Of a DNA stretch of 17,888 bases, positions 1 to 8,109 are shown piece by piece. Within the stretch, counting starts at the first letter, position 1; each line of letters opens with the position of its first letter. Source of the stretch: Methylomonas sp. (GTDB taxonomy: Bacteria; Pseudomonadota; Gammaproteobacteria; Methylococcales; Methylomonadaceae); contig JALXCS010000020.1 of the NCBI GenBank assembly GCA_026990815.1, forward strand, positions 1-17,888, written 5' to 3'. Position numbers and translations under genes: made by a program. The notes beneath the pieces were generated by a model that had not been told where the DNA came from, made no database searches, and was given only the letters and a program-made list of their open reading frames with translations.

Positions 1-3
1 TCT

Positions 4-849
4 TTATCCAAGTAAACTCAATACGTTTTGTGGTATTGAATTCGCTTGCGCTAGCATCGCGGTACCTGCTTGTTGCAAGATTTGCGTCCTTGTTAACTCG
101 GCAGTTTCAGCGGCAAAATCTGCATCAAGGATTCGACTTCTTCCTGCCGATAAATTTTCTGAATAATTCTGCAAATTGGAAATCACCGCATCAAATCGGT
201 TTTGTACCGCTCCATAGGTTGAACGAGTAGATGCAAGAGCAGAAATTGCCGTATCCAGCTTGTCTATTGCCGCAGATGCATTTGCAGCATCATTAACATC
301 CACAATTCCCGTTGCGGCAAGGTCTGCAGAAAATCCACCACCAGCCGATAACGTGGTTTCCAGTGCGACCCCAGTCACTGTAATTTGATTATTTGTCTGC
401 CCTTTGGCACCAACTTGAAAAGTTAAATTTCCACCGGCACTCAATACAAACTTTCCGTTATATTCAGTTGTTGTCACTATTCTGGAAATCTCCTGAGTCA
501 ACTGATCGACTTCTAATTGTAAACCATCCCGATTTTCAGTCGTGGCGTTAGCTGATTGCACAGCAATTTCACGAAGACGTTGCAAGTTATTGCCAATTTC
601 AGCCATCGCTCCTTCAGCTGTCTGAGCTAATGATATACCATCCGCTGCATTTCGAACTGCCTGATTCAGCCCTCTAATATCGGAAGTCATCAATTCAGCC
701 GAAAAAAGTCCCGCCGCATCATCTTTTGCACTGTTGATACGTAAACCTGAAGACAATCGCTGCATAGATGTCGCAAGATCCATTTGTGATTTACCCAGGT
801 TTCTTTGCGCATTAAGCGATGCAATATTCGAATTTACAATTAAAGCCAT
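4..849 (-). CDS. Flagellin (second, distal copy), short D0/D1-type
   Basis: This is a 281-residue flagellin, the filament subunit exported by the flagellar type III system. The N-terminal D0/D1 helices are clear: the protein starts MALIVNSNIASLNAQRNL, followed by QRLSSGLRINSAKDDAAG (about residues 30-47) and LQRLREIAVQSAN (about 89-101). The C-terminal D1/D0 helices contain QNRFDAVISNLQNYSENLSA and end LAQANSIPQNVLSLLG. Only about 50 residues separate the two conserved ends, so the variable D2/D3 outer domains of longer flagellins are missing. An AGGAGA ribosome site lies 6 nt upstream of the ATG (plus-strand 856-861). A sigma-28-like promoter lies at 913-939, so this gene is probably a late class transcript separate from the upstream flagellin. 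It is a close paralogue of that flagellin: 49 of the first 60 residues are identical. The family call is secure; a symbol such as fliC or flaA cannot be chosen from sequence alone. Confidence 0.97.
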   Translation of the reverse strand: MALIVNSNIASLNAQRNLGKSQMDLATSMQRLSSGLRINSAKDDAAGLFSAELMTSDIRGLNQAVRNAADGISLAQTAEGAMAEIGNNLQRLREIAVQSANATTENRDGLQLEVDQLTQEISRIVTTTEYNGKFVLSAGGNLTFQVGAKGQTNNQITVTGVALETTLSAGGGFSADLAATGIVDVNDAANASAAIDKLDTAISALASTRSTYGAVQNRFDAVISNLQNYSENLSAGRSRILDADFAAETAELTRTQILQQAGTAMLAQANSIPQNVLSLLG

Positions 850-912
850 TAGTGTTCTCCTGTTGAGTTTAGATTCACATTATTTTTTAATGCGATATTA
901 ATTTCAATCAGG

Positions 913-939
913 GTAACGGCCATTCGAAAAATAACTTTA
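913..939 (-). promoter_or_regulatory. Sigma-28 (FliA)-type flagellin promoter
   Basis: On the minus strand the site reads TAAAGTTA, 11 bases, GCCGTTAC. The sigma-28 consensus is TAAAGTTT-N11-GCCGATAA, so the -35 box differs at one base, the -10 box at two, and the spacing is exact. It lies about 65 bp upstream of the distal flagellin ATG, leaving room for a leader of roughly 55 nt. Sigma-28 promoters drive late flagellar genes after the anti-sigma factor FlgM is exported, which fits a filament gene. Confidence 0.8.
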
Positions 940-1027
940 GGAAATTATTGGTTTCTCCTCCTGATTCATTAATAACTGTGAATATGTTCTCACTATTCGG
1001 TTGAAATCAGGTTTTTTCTGCGTCATT

Positions 1028-1873
1028 TTACTGAAGTAACGACAAAGCTCCTTGTGGAATCTGGTTAGCCTGCGCCAGGATTGAAGTACCAGCCTGCTGC
1101 ATAATTTGCGCTCTGGTTAACTTTGCAGTTTCCACAGCAAAATCCGCATCCATAATCCGGCTTCTTGCCGCCGATAAATTCTCGGAATAATTTTGTAGAT
1201 TTGAAATAACTGCCTCAAAACGATTTTGTACAGCACCGTAAGTAGCACGGGTTTCAGCAATTTTTGCGATTGCAATATCAAGATTATTTAAAACACCGAA
1301 TGCATTTGCTGATGTAGTAATATCTACAGTTCCAGTTGCGCTTAAATCTGCACTGTAGCCACCAGAAATACCAATAGTATCTTGAATCGCCGTTCCAGAA
1401 ACAGTCACTTGATTAGTTGTTTTACCATCTGCACCAACCTGAAATGTTAGTGTATTGCCAGCACTTAGAACAAATTTTCCATTGAATTCTGTGGTTTGGA
1501 TAATTCTTGAAATTTCCTGGGTTAATTGGTCTACTTCTTTCTGTAATCCAGTACGGTTTTCCGTTGTATCGTTAGCTGCCTGGACAGCAACTTCCCTGAT
1601 TCGCTGAATATTATTGGCAATCTCAGCTAACGCGCCTTCTGCAGTTTGGGCCATGGAAATACCATCGGCCGCATTCCGGACCGCTTGATTTAAACCCCGA
1701 ATATCAGATGTCATCAACTCACTTGAATATAAGCCTGAAGCATCGTCCTTAGCGCTGTTAACACGTAAGCCAGAAGATAACCTCTGCATGGCAATATTAA
1801 GATCACCTTGAGATTTACCGAGATTTCTTTGTGCATTCAAAGATGCCATATTTGTATTGACAACTAAAGCCAT
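1028..1873 (-). CDS. Flagellin (first, proximal copy), short D0/D1-type
   Basis: This is a 281-residue flagellin of the same length and layout as its downstream neighbour. The start is MALVVNTNMASLNAQRNL, with QRLSSGLRVNSAKDDASG and IQRIREVAVQAAN in the N-terminal D1 helices. The C-terminal helices contain QNRFEAVISNLQNYSENLSA and end LAQANQIPQGALSLLQ. The central region is short, so the outer D2/D3 domains are absent. An AAGAGGA ribosome site sits 7 nt before the ATG (plus-strand 1881-1887). The upstream region carries a sigma-54-like element (1932-1948) and no sigma-28 match that I can find. This gene follows the 2011-residue glycosyltransferase gene by 128 bp. Two similar but differently promoted flagellins suggest a filament of mixed composition or one built in two phases. 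The family call is secure; which copy is the major filament protein is not known. Confidence 0.97.
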   Translation of the reverse strand: MALVVNTNMASLNAQRNLGKSQGDLNIAMQRLSSGLRVNSAKDDASGLYSSELMTSDIRGLNQAVRNAADGISMAQTAEGALAEIANNIQRIREVAVQAANDTTENRTGLQKEVDQLTQEISRIIQTTEFNGKFVLSAGNTLTFQVGADGKTTNQVTVSGTAIQDTIGISGGYSADLSATGTVDITTSANAFGVLNNLDIAIAKIAETRATYGAVQNRFEAVISNLQNYSENLSAARSRIMDADFAVETAKLTRAQIMQQAGTSILAQANQIPQGALSLLQ

Positions 1874-1931
1874 AAATTTTTCCTCTTAAAATAACTGTAC
1901 GAGTTCAAAAATGAATTGTTAAGTACAATAC

Positions 1932-1948
1932 AGCTATCTCCATGCCAG
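1932..1948 (-). promoter_or_regulatory. Sigma-54 (RpoN)-type promoter of the proximal flagellin
   Basis: On the minus strand the site reads CTGGCATG, GAGA, TAGCT. The -24 GG and -12 GC dinucleotides are separated by exactly 10 bases, as sigma-54 requires, and the flanks are close to the consensus YTGGCACG-N4-TTGCW. The predicted transcription start is about 45-50 nt upstream of the flagellin ATG. Sigma-54 with an FlrC/FleR-type activator drives class III flagellar genes in polar flagellates, so the context fits. No activator-binding site could be identified by eye. Confidence 0.7.
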
Positions 1949-2001
1949 TTTTTTATTTCTATTGACTATCAATATGTTATATATTTTATTGGCTTTTTCT
2001 G

Positions 2002-5000
2002 TCAATTGATTGCCGCTTTACCGGCAATTTTGTGCCTGTCTTCCTGGCGATCATGTTTCGGGCTCAAGGCATCCAGCCAAAGCTGGAGATTGTTTTCCAG
2101 CATATAGTTTTGTTTGACCCATTCTTTTAAAATATCCCCCTCGACAGCTAAATTATCAAGGTTGTCAATTGCTTGACGAATTGCTGAAACCCATGCTTCT
2201 GAGGAATTTTCCACACAGGTAACTGGGGCTTCTCGATAGGGAAAAACATTAGAGCAAATAACCGGCCAACCCAGAATTCCATATTCGAGTAACCGCAAAT
2301 TACTTTTTGCTTCATTGAAACGGTTGTCTTCCAACGGAGCAATAGCCAAATCCAGGTTTAGACTGGCCAACACTTTTGGATAGTCTGAAATTTTGACTGG
2401 CTCATGGAACTCTTTAATATAAGGTCTAATTTCGTCAGGACACATACCCATAAATACCCAGTCAACATCATCTGACGTTTTCTTGACAACATCAATAATA
2501 ATTTCCAGATCTCCCTGATGTTGTAACGCACCGGCCCATCCTACCCTCAATTTTTCACTTTGACGCCTTTTTGATTCAAGCTCAAGCCAAGCGCTATTTT
2601 CCAGCGAATTCGGTACAATGATGACATCACTTATCATTTCCTGACAAAATTTCGCTAATGGCTTTGTTGAAACTATTGCTCTGTCACAAAATGACAATGC
2701 TTTTCGCACCCTTGATTTTGCATCCCTGAAATTGCGTTTCATGGTTTTGTAGGCAGCACTTTTTTCAGGTATTTGATTAACCAAGTCGTCAATCATGTAA
2801 ACAATAAATATTTCAGGGAGTAACTGCTTACATTGCTGCAAAAGTTTCAATTGCGGATCGCTTAATACCGAATGCATGACTAAAACATCAGGTTTTAACC
2901 GGGCAATTTCAGATAATGAAAAAACTCTTTTCTCTGTTCCTGAAAGTCGAACATATTCGCATTGGGCTAATCCTCTGTTTCGTAAAGCATTAAAAGGCTG
3001 GATAACACGATAATCACCTGCCCCTCCATCGAGAGGGACACCTAAAACCCTTAACCGGTCATGAAAATTGACATCCCAGTTACTTGGCATTGACAAAACA
3101 ACACTAAAATCTGGTTTTACCAAACTTAAATGGTGATTATAAGCTGGATCCTTCGCAATAAAATTTCGCCATTTTTTAAACACTGCTTGCTGCTCTGCCA
3201 TGAACCTTTCGGCTGTCTCTTTAGATGATGGTGTACTATTCTGGCTAATACTTCCATAGTGAATCAATGTGGAATAGGGTGTCCATACATTACGAAAACC
3301 AGCCTCCTTTATCTTCAAACATAAGTCAACATCATTAAAACTAACAGCAAATTGTTCTTCATCCATCCCACCAACAGATTGATAAATCTTTTTGCTTATT
3401 AACTGACAAGCACCAGTAACAGCCGAAAAATTTTGAACTAACTGGGCGCGGCCAAGATACCCGGGTTCTTTTAAATTAATAATCCCATTGTAGGGATGAT
3501 CAGCAAAATCATGCAAGCCCATAATAATACCAGCGTGTTGCAATAACCCAGTCTCAGGATAAACTAGCCTTGCTCCAACCACTCCCACATCTTCACGCAT
3601 GGCATGCATAATCATCCTATCAAGCCATTCTTTATGAAGAACTTCAGTATCATTATTCAGCAACAGAAGATAATCTCCACTGGCCTGATCAGCTGCAAAA
3701 TTACAAATCGCAGAAAAATTGAAAGCATGTGGATATTCTAATATCTTTATCTGGTTATTATATTTTTCCTTCAATTCAGAATAAAATTGGAATACATCAG
3801 GATCAGAGCTTTGATTATCTACAATGATAACTTCATAATTTAGGTAGTCAGTCTTATTAAGAACTGATTCGACACAAGGCGCTAAAAATTCAAGCTTATC
3901 TTTGGTCGGGATAATAATAGAAACTTTAGGCTGTGATTGGTGGTGATAGTCAATTCGGAAACTGTTGACAAAATAGCCTGGACTAACGGTCGCATTTATT
4001 GAATTTCTTTGTAAATGCCGATAAATAGAATTTTGCAGATCGTTTTCCTGAAATTCCTGTTTCGAATATGTAGATTTATGAAACAGTACTTCTGCTAAAT
4101 GTCCAATTGCCTGTTCACCATACTGATCATACGCCCTGAAAACGACATCATAAAACTCCGCATTAGGCACACTCTCATATCCACCGAGTTCCAGTAAACA
4201 TTTTTTTTCAACTAGACCAAAATTACCAACATAAGGAGTCGATCGCAACAGATCAAGATTAAAATCAGGTTTAAATTTCGGGTTTAATCTTTTACCATCA
4301 GTTTCAATTTCATCCTCATCGGTATAAATCAATTTCCAGTCAGGTTTTAGATTGATATAGTCGCCAAATAAAGACATCGCATGATAAGGTAATCTTACGC
4401 CAGCTTCAATTAAGCAAACCCAATCAGAATCTATATTTTTTATAGCCTGATTCAATACATCGTAAGGAGATGCATCTCCAGAAAATCGAATCCAGTTCAA
4501 CTGTTCCTGCTCAGAAAAAATCGGGTCTGGTTCAGGACCATCTGCGATAATGGTTAATCGCCAACCTTGATAAAGTTGCGCGGCTAATGAATCGATAGTA
4601 TCCGCTAACAATGCTTGTTCTTGAGGATACAAAAACATAATAAAATGAATAACCGGTTGTACTTTCCAGGACAGCGCCATCCTTTCAGCAAATATTTGCC
4701 CATCAATTTCGAGTAAATCATGTGCATTTACCCAGTTTTTATACTGCCGGTTAGATTTATATTGTTCAACAAACCAAATCGTTTCCAAAAACTCATTGTC
4801 AGTTTTGTTGATATCGTAATATTCGCGCATCATTGATAACATTTCATCTAGATTGCCGTGAGGCGAATGAGAAATATAACACTCACTTTTGTCAATCTGC
4901 TCAATAATAAAATTTGCAACAGTGCCTATGAAATGCTGCTTCTGTTGTTCGCTTAACAATTTATGGTTTGCCAAAATTTGTCTGGCAATTGTCGGTAAAC

Positions 5001-8000
5001 TAATACCTGTGGTCTTGTATATTGCTAGAGCCTGTGCAAGAAGATCATCAGATGATTCAGCATTAGTTTGTAAAACTGGCAATCGATAACGATTATTGTA
5101 TTTGCGCCTTATCTGAATTATTTCTTCAGTTGCCCTACTTGTATTTCCAGATAATGAATCTGTGGTATTCCAAAATAATCCTGTCACTAGTGGAATATGT
5201 TTCAAATCAAATTGTTCACCAATCCTGATCCAAAAATCCTGGTCACCAATTGCCAGAAATTGTTCATCAAAATAGCCAACCGTATCATGGACAGCTCTTC
5301 TCCACATCGGATTAGGACCAACCAAACAATTTTCTTTTAATTCTTCAAAACTGTATTCAGGCCATTTCATCATTCCTGATAACGTGTGATTGTCAAAGGT
5401 TTGATGTGGGATTTCTGTCATATAACTGTCACCATAAACCAACATAACCTCTGGAGATTCCTGCAATGCTTTGAGAAGGTTTTCACAAGCATTTTTACTC
5501 AAACGATCATTGGTGCTCATTGGCATGATAAATTCACCTGAAGCAGCTTTAATAGCTATGTTCCATGCGGCATAAATGCCTATCCTTTCCCGTGTCCGAA
5601 TATACTTGATATTAGGGAATTTCTGTTGATACGGCCCGATGATTGTTTTTTCATTTTCTGGGGAATTAGCATCAACAATGATGATTTCTATTTGTGAAAA
5701 AATAGTTTGATTAACTAAATCATCAAGACATTCTCTCATAAATGCTTCAGATGCATACGTTGAAACAATTACCGAAACAAGAGGATCAAGCTGATTAATG
5801 TTATTTGTGATACCGATCTTTTCATCGTTTAAACATTGATGATTAGTGTTGGGAATTATGTTATGTTGATAAATGTTCGAAAATAATTCGGGAAGTTGAT
5901 CTGCCTCGAATGCAATGGTAGAAGTAATTTCATTGATATTCGTAATTGCTGCTGTATTTTCTGGATCCAGGGTCAATACTCTTGAAGTTGCTGCCACGCC
6001 CAGTGAGCGACGATTACTTTCCCAGGCAGCGACACCCAAGTTATTAAGGAATAAAACATCATCAGGATTCTCCTTAACGAGAGCTTCCCATGTTTTTAGT
6101 GAGTCGTTAAGGTAATCTTGACCAACTCCGTACTGAAACTCTGCCTTGAGATTCATTAATTCTGGATGATTGACGTTTTCCTTTAATAAGCCATTGAGCG
6201 CCAAAATAGCTGTACGTTTTTGGCCAGATTGATAGAGTTCTATAATTTCAGAAATCTCATTTTCAAACTCATCTAATTTCTGATTTACACCCTGATCGCA
6301 TACTGGTTGCGAACTTGACAGTTGTGCCAGGAAACGTTTGTTGACAAAAAGTGCATCGCCATGCACCTGAGTATTCAACATATCTCTAAAACCAATAAAC
6401 TCAAATTCTTCAGACAAAAGTTCCTTAATATCATCCAACAACCTGCCCCCTTGATACATTTCTACCAGACTAACTTCAGTATATATAATCTTGACCTTAC
6501 TGAGTTGCTCAGAACTTAATCCAGACAGAACTTTGTATTCTGCTCCCTGAACATCGATATACAATAAATCTGGTATTATATTTTCGTGCTCCTGAATAAA
6601 TTGATTCAGAGTAATTTGTTGAACCTGAATTTCATCACTGTAATCAACTGATGGAAAGATTTTTTTGTGTTCAGCTAATGGCAACAAAGAACTCGATTGA
6701 AAATTGTTGGCAATATTGAAAATTGTCCGTCCAGTTTCATCAGATACAGCAAATGGAAAAATTTGGGCTCTTTTATCACCCGCCACTTTTTGTCTCAACA
6801 TCTCAACAATTTTAGGAACCGGCTCAAACAAAAACAGTTTTTTTAAATTAACAAAGGTTTTGTTAAACCACTCTTGTTCCTGAAACAAATGACATCCCAC
6901 AAAAAATGTGGTTTCTACTGCTGATGCAATCTCCTTATTTTCTAGAAAATCTTCCAAACTATGTTCAGGCTTGAGCACCCAATCACTAGTTTCAATTTTT
7001 CCCACTTTTTCTGTTTGTTGGGCCAGATAATAACCCCACTGATGATCTAGTTTGTTAACATTAAAACTTGAAAACTCAGGCTGTTCCTGATTATCCCCTT
7101 GATAAAAAATAAAACCATGCTCATCCAAGCTTATTGTATTATCCATACCAAACTGGAATGAAGGCAGAACAGCAATCACCCTAGCCACCATATCTCTGAG
7201 TGTTTTGCAATAAGGTAAATAAATTTCTCGAAGCAAATATGAATTTAAAGGGTAATGCTTATGGACCAAAGGGATAAAAATATTATTGTTGACCACAGCA
7301 AAAGCACTGTAATGAAAAAACACAACTGGATTTCGATCAACGGTTAATTGTTTCAGAGAATTAGTATCATATTGGTACTGTCCGTAATTCCAAGGGGCCA
7401 ATCCAATACCAGGATGCTTTGATATTTTTACACCTGAAAATAAATCCGGCCAGGAATCGAGATATTTTTGATCGCCCATACGATCTTTTTCAAACTTTAA
7501 AAAACACCATTCAATACATTTTTCTCGCCACCATCGTAAAACCTTGAAGGCGTTGCTATCACGCCTAAAACCAAGTAACCCAACATTAAACTTGCCACAA
7601 CTTTCCTCCAAATGTTTAAGTTCAGGTGAATAATTATGCCCATGAATAAATACTGAAGAGCTTCCTACCTCCTGAAAAATAGCATCAGTAGAAGAAAAAA
7701 AATATAAATCTGCATCTAGGTAAGTCAAAAAATCAATCTCGGGATTATTCTCCAGAATCCTTAGTATAATCGTCGGTGTTGCAGTCCAGTAATATTCAAC
7801 CAGAGTTCTCCCTTTTCGACTGGATAGAAGTGTAGCATCTCTTTTCTCGATATCATGAAACGGGATGATAACCACATGCTTTGGGGCTATCTCTTCAAGA
7901 AGGATTCGGGAAATTTCATCCATACACACACAAAATATTACAAAATCATTTTTTTCATTTCTATTAACTGAATCAATGAGTGCTAAAGCTCGTACCAGAT

Positions 8001-8037
8001 AAGCCTTGTCAAAATAGGTGCAATAGAATCGTTTCAT
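2002..8037 (-). CDS. Giant multimodular glycosyltransferase/methyltransferase
   Basis: This 2011-residue, probably cytoplasmic protein strings together several sugar-transfer and methylation modules. In order: (1) a GT-A/GT8-like transferase, about 1-290, with the metal-binding motif LDAD (D108, D110) and NVGLLGF. (2) An FkbM-type methyltransferase, about 371-565, with LFEPVP and YIDVQGAEYKVLSG; its glycine-rich motif I is atypical (FFVGCHL). (3) A TPR-like helical region, about 590-705. (4) A GT2 domain, about 753-960, with VSVIVSTYAS, IIIVDANS, STND and GDQDFW. (5) A GT2-like domain, about 1127-1350, with WKLIYTDEDE and NPKFKPDFNLDLLRS but no DxD at the usual place. (6) A GT2 domain, about 1371-1625, with VSIIIPTKD, VIIVDNQS, LLNNDTEV and FNDVDLCLK. 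(7) A GT-B/GT4-like domain, about 1645-1990, with RVGWAGALQHQGD and EAKSNLRLLEYGILGWPVICSN. Modules 5 and 6 together match the known two-domain GT2 architecture of O-antigen and rhamnan-type enzymes. There is no signal peptide or membrane span. AGGA lies 7 nt upstream of the ATG. Its place directly before two flagellins suggests flagellin glycosylation, by inference; an O-antigen or capsule role is the alternative. Confidence 0.92.
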   Translation of the reverse strand: MKRFYCTYFDKAYLVRALALIDSVNRNEKNDFVIFCVCMDEISRILLEEIAPKHVVIIPFHDIEKRDATLLSSRKGRTLVEYYWTATPTIILRILENNPEIDFLTYLDADLYFFSSTDAIFQEVGSSSVFIHGHNYSPELKHLEESCGKFNVGLLGFRRDSNAFKVLRWWREKCIEWCFLKFEKDRMGDQKYLDSWPDLFSGVKISKHPGIGLAPWNYGQYQYDTNSLKQLTVDRNPVVFFHYSAFAVVNNNIFIPLVHKHYPLNSYLLREIYLPYCKTLRDMVARVIAVLPSFQFGMDNTISLDEHGFIFYQGDNQEQPEFSSFNVNKLDHQWGYYLAQQTEKVGKIETSDWVLKPEHSLEDFLENKEIASAVETTFFVGCHLFQEQEWFNKTFVNLKKLFLFEPVPKIVEMLRQKVAGDKRAQIFPFAVSDETGRTIFNIANNFQSSSLLPLAEHKKIFPSVDYSDEIQVQQITLNQFIQEHENIIPDLLYIDVQGAEYKVLSGLSSEQLSKVKIIYTEVSLVEMYQGGRLLDDIKELLSEEFEFIGFRDMLNTQVHGDALFVNKRFLAQLSSSQPVCDQGVNQKLDEFENEISEIIELYQSGQKRTAILALNGLLKENVNHPELMNLKAEFQYGVGQDYLNDSLKTWEALVKENPDDVLFLNNLGVAAWESNRRSLGVAATSRVLTLDPENTAAITNINEITSTIAFEADQLPELFSNIYQHNIIPNTNHQCLNDEKIGITNNINQLDPLVSVIVSTYASEAFMRECLDDLVNQTIFSQIEIIIVDANSPENEKTIIGPYQQKFPNIKYIRTRERIGIYAAWNIAIKAASGEFIMPMSTNDRLSKNACENLLKALQESPEVMLVYGDSYMTEIPHQTFDNHTLSGMMKWPEYSFEELKENCLVGPNPMWRRAVHDTVGYFDEQFLAIGDQDFWIRIGEQFDLKHIPLVTGLFWNTTDSLSGNTSRATEEIIQIRRKYNNRYRLPVLQTNAESSDDLLAQALAIYKTTGISLPTIARQILANHKLLSEQQKQHFIGTVANFIIEQIDKSECYISHSPHGNLDEMLSMMREYYDINKTDNEFLETIWFVEQYKSNRQYKNWVNAHDLLEIDGQIFAERMALSWKVQPVIHFIMFLYPQEQALLADTIDSLAAQLYQGWRLTIIADGPEPDPIFSEQEQLNWIRFSGDASPYDVLNQAIKNIDSDWVCLIEAGVRLPYHAMSLFGDYINLKPDWKLIYTDEDEIETDGKRLNPKFKPDFNLDLLRSTPYVGNFGLVEKKCLLELGGYESVPNAEFYDVVFRAYDQYGEQAIGHLAEVLFHKSTYSKQEFQENDLQNSIYRHLQRNSINATVSPGYFVNSFRIDYHHQSQPKVSIIIPTKDKLEFLAPCVESVLNKTDYLNYEVIIVDNQSSDPDVFQFYSELKEKYNNQIKILEYPHAFNFSAICNFAADQASGDYLLLLNNDTEVLHKEWLDRMIMHAMREDVGVVGARLVYPETGLLQHAGIIMGLHDFADHPYNGIINLKEPGYLGRAQLVQNFSAVTGACQLISKKIYQSVGGMDEEQFAVSFNDVDLCLKIKEAGFRNVWTPYSTLIHYGSISQNSTPSSKETAERFMAEQQAVFKKWRNFIAKDPAYNHHLSLVKPDFSVVLSMPSNWDVNFHDRLRVLGVPLDGGAGDYRVIQPFNALRNRGLAQCEYVRLSGTEKRVFSLSEIARLKPDVLVMHSVLSDPQLKLLQQCKQLLPEIFIVYMIDDLVNQIPEKSAAYKTMKRNFRDAKSRVRKALSFCDRAIVSTKPLAKFCQEMISDVIIVPNSLENSAWLELESKRRQSEKLRVGWAGALQHQGDLEIIIDVVKKTSDDVDWVFMGMCPDEIRPYIKEFHEPVKISDYPKVLASLNLDLAIAPLEDNRFNEAKSNLRLLEYGILGWPVICSNVFPYREAPVTCVENSSEAWVSAIRQAIDNLDNLAVEGDILKEWVKQNYMLENNLQLWLDALSPKHDRQEDRHKIAGKAAIN

Positions 8038-8109
8038 TTCATTTCCTGGAGTGGGGTATTTTTGTCATTCGGTAAAAAGTATTCTTAATTTTCAATGCGC
8101 GGCTCACCT

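Noticed and set aside
30..230. Plus-strand open frames opposite the minus-strand genes (this one and similar ones throughout)
   Set aside because: They are short, sit antisense to strongly supported genes, and show no domain, ribosome site or consistent start. They are shadow frames.
960..1017. Inverted repeat CCTGATT / AATCAGG followed by six Ts on the plus strand between the flagellins
   Set aside because: The loop is about 38 bases, the stem is only 7 bp, and the T run is on the strand with no genes. On the minus strand it lacks a T-tract, so I do not call a terminator.
2009..2028. Perfect 7-bp hairpin (ATTGCCG / CGGCAAT) at the end of the giant gene
   Set aside because: It lies within the last codons, and no T-tract follows on the minus strand, so it is not a convincing terminator of that gene. 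The short T run on the plus side has no gene to serve.
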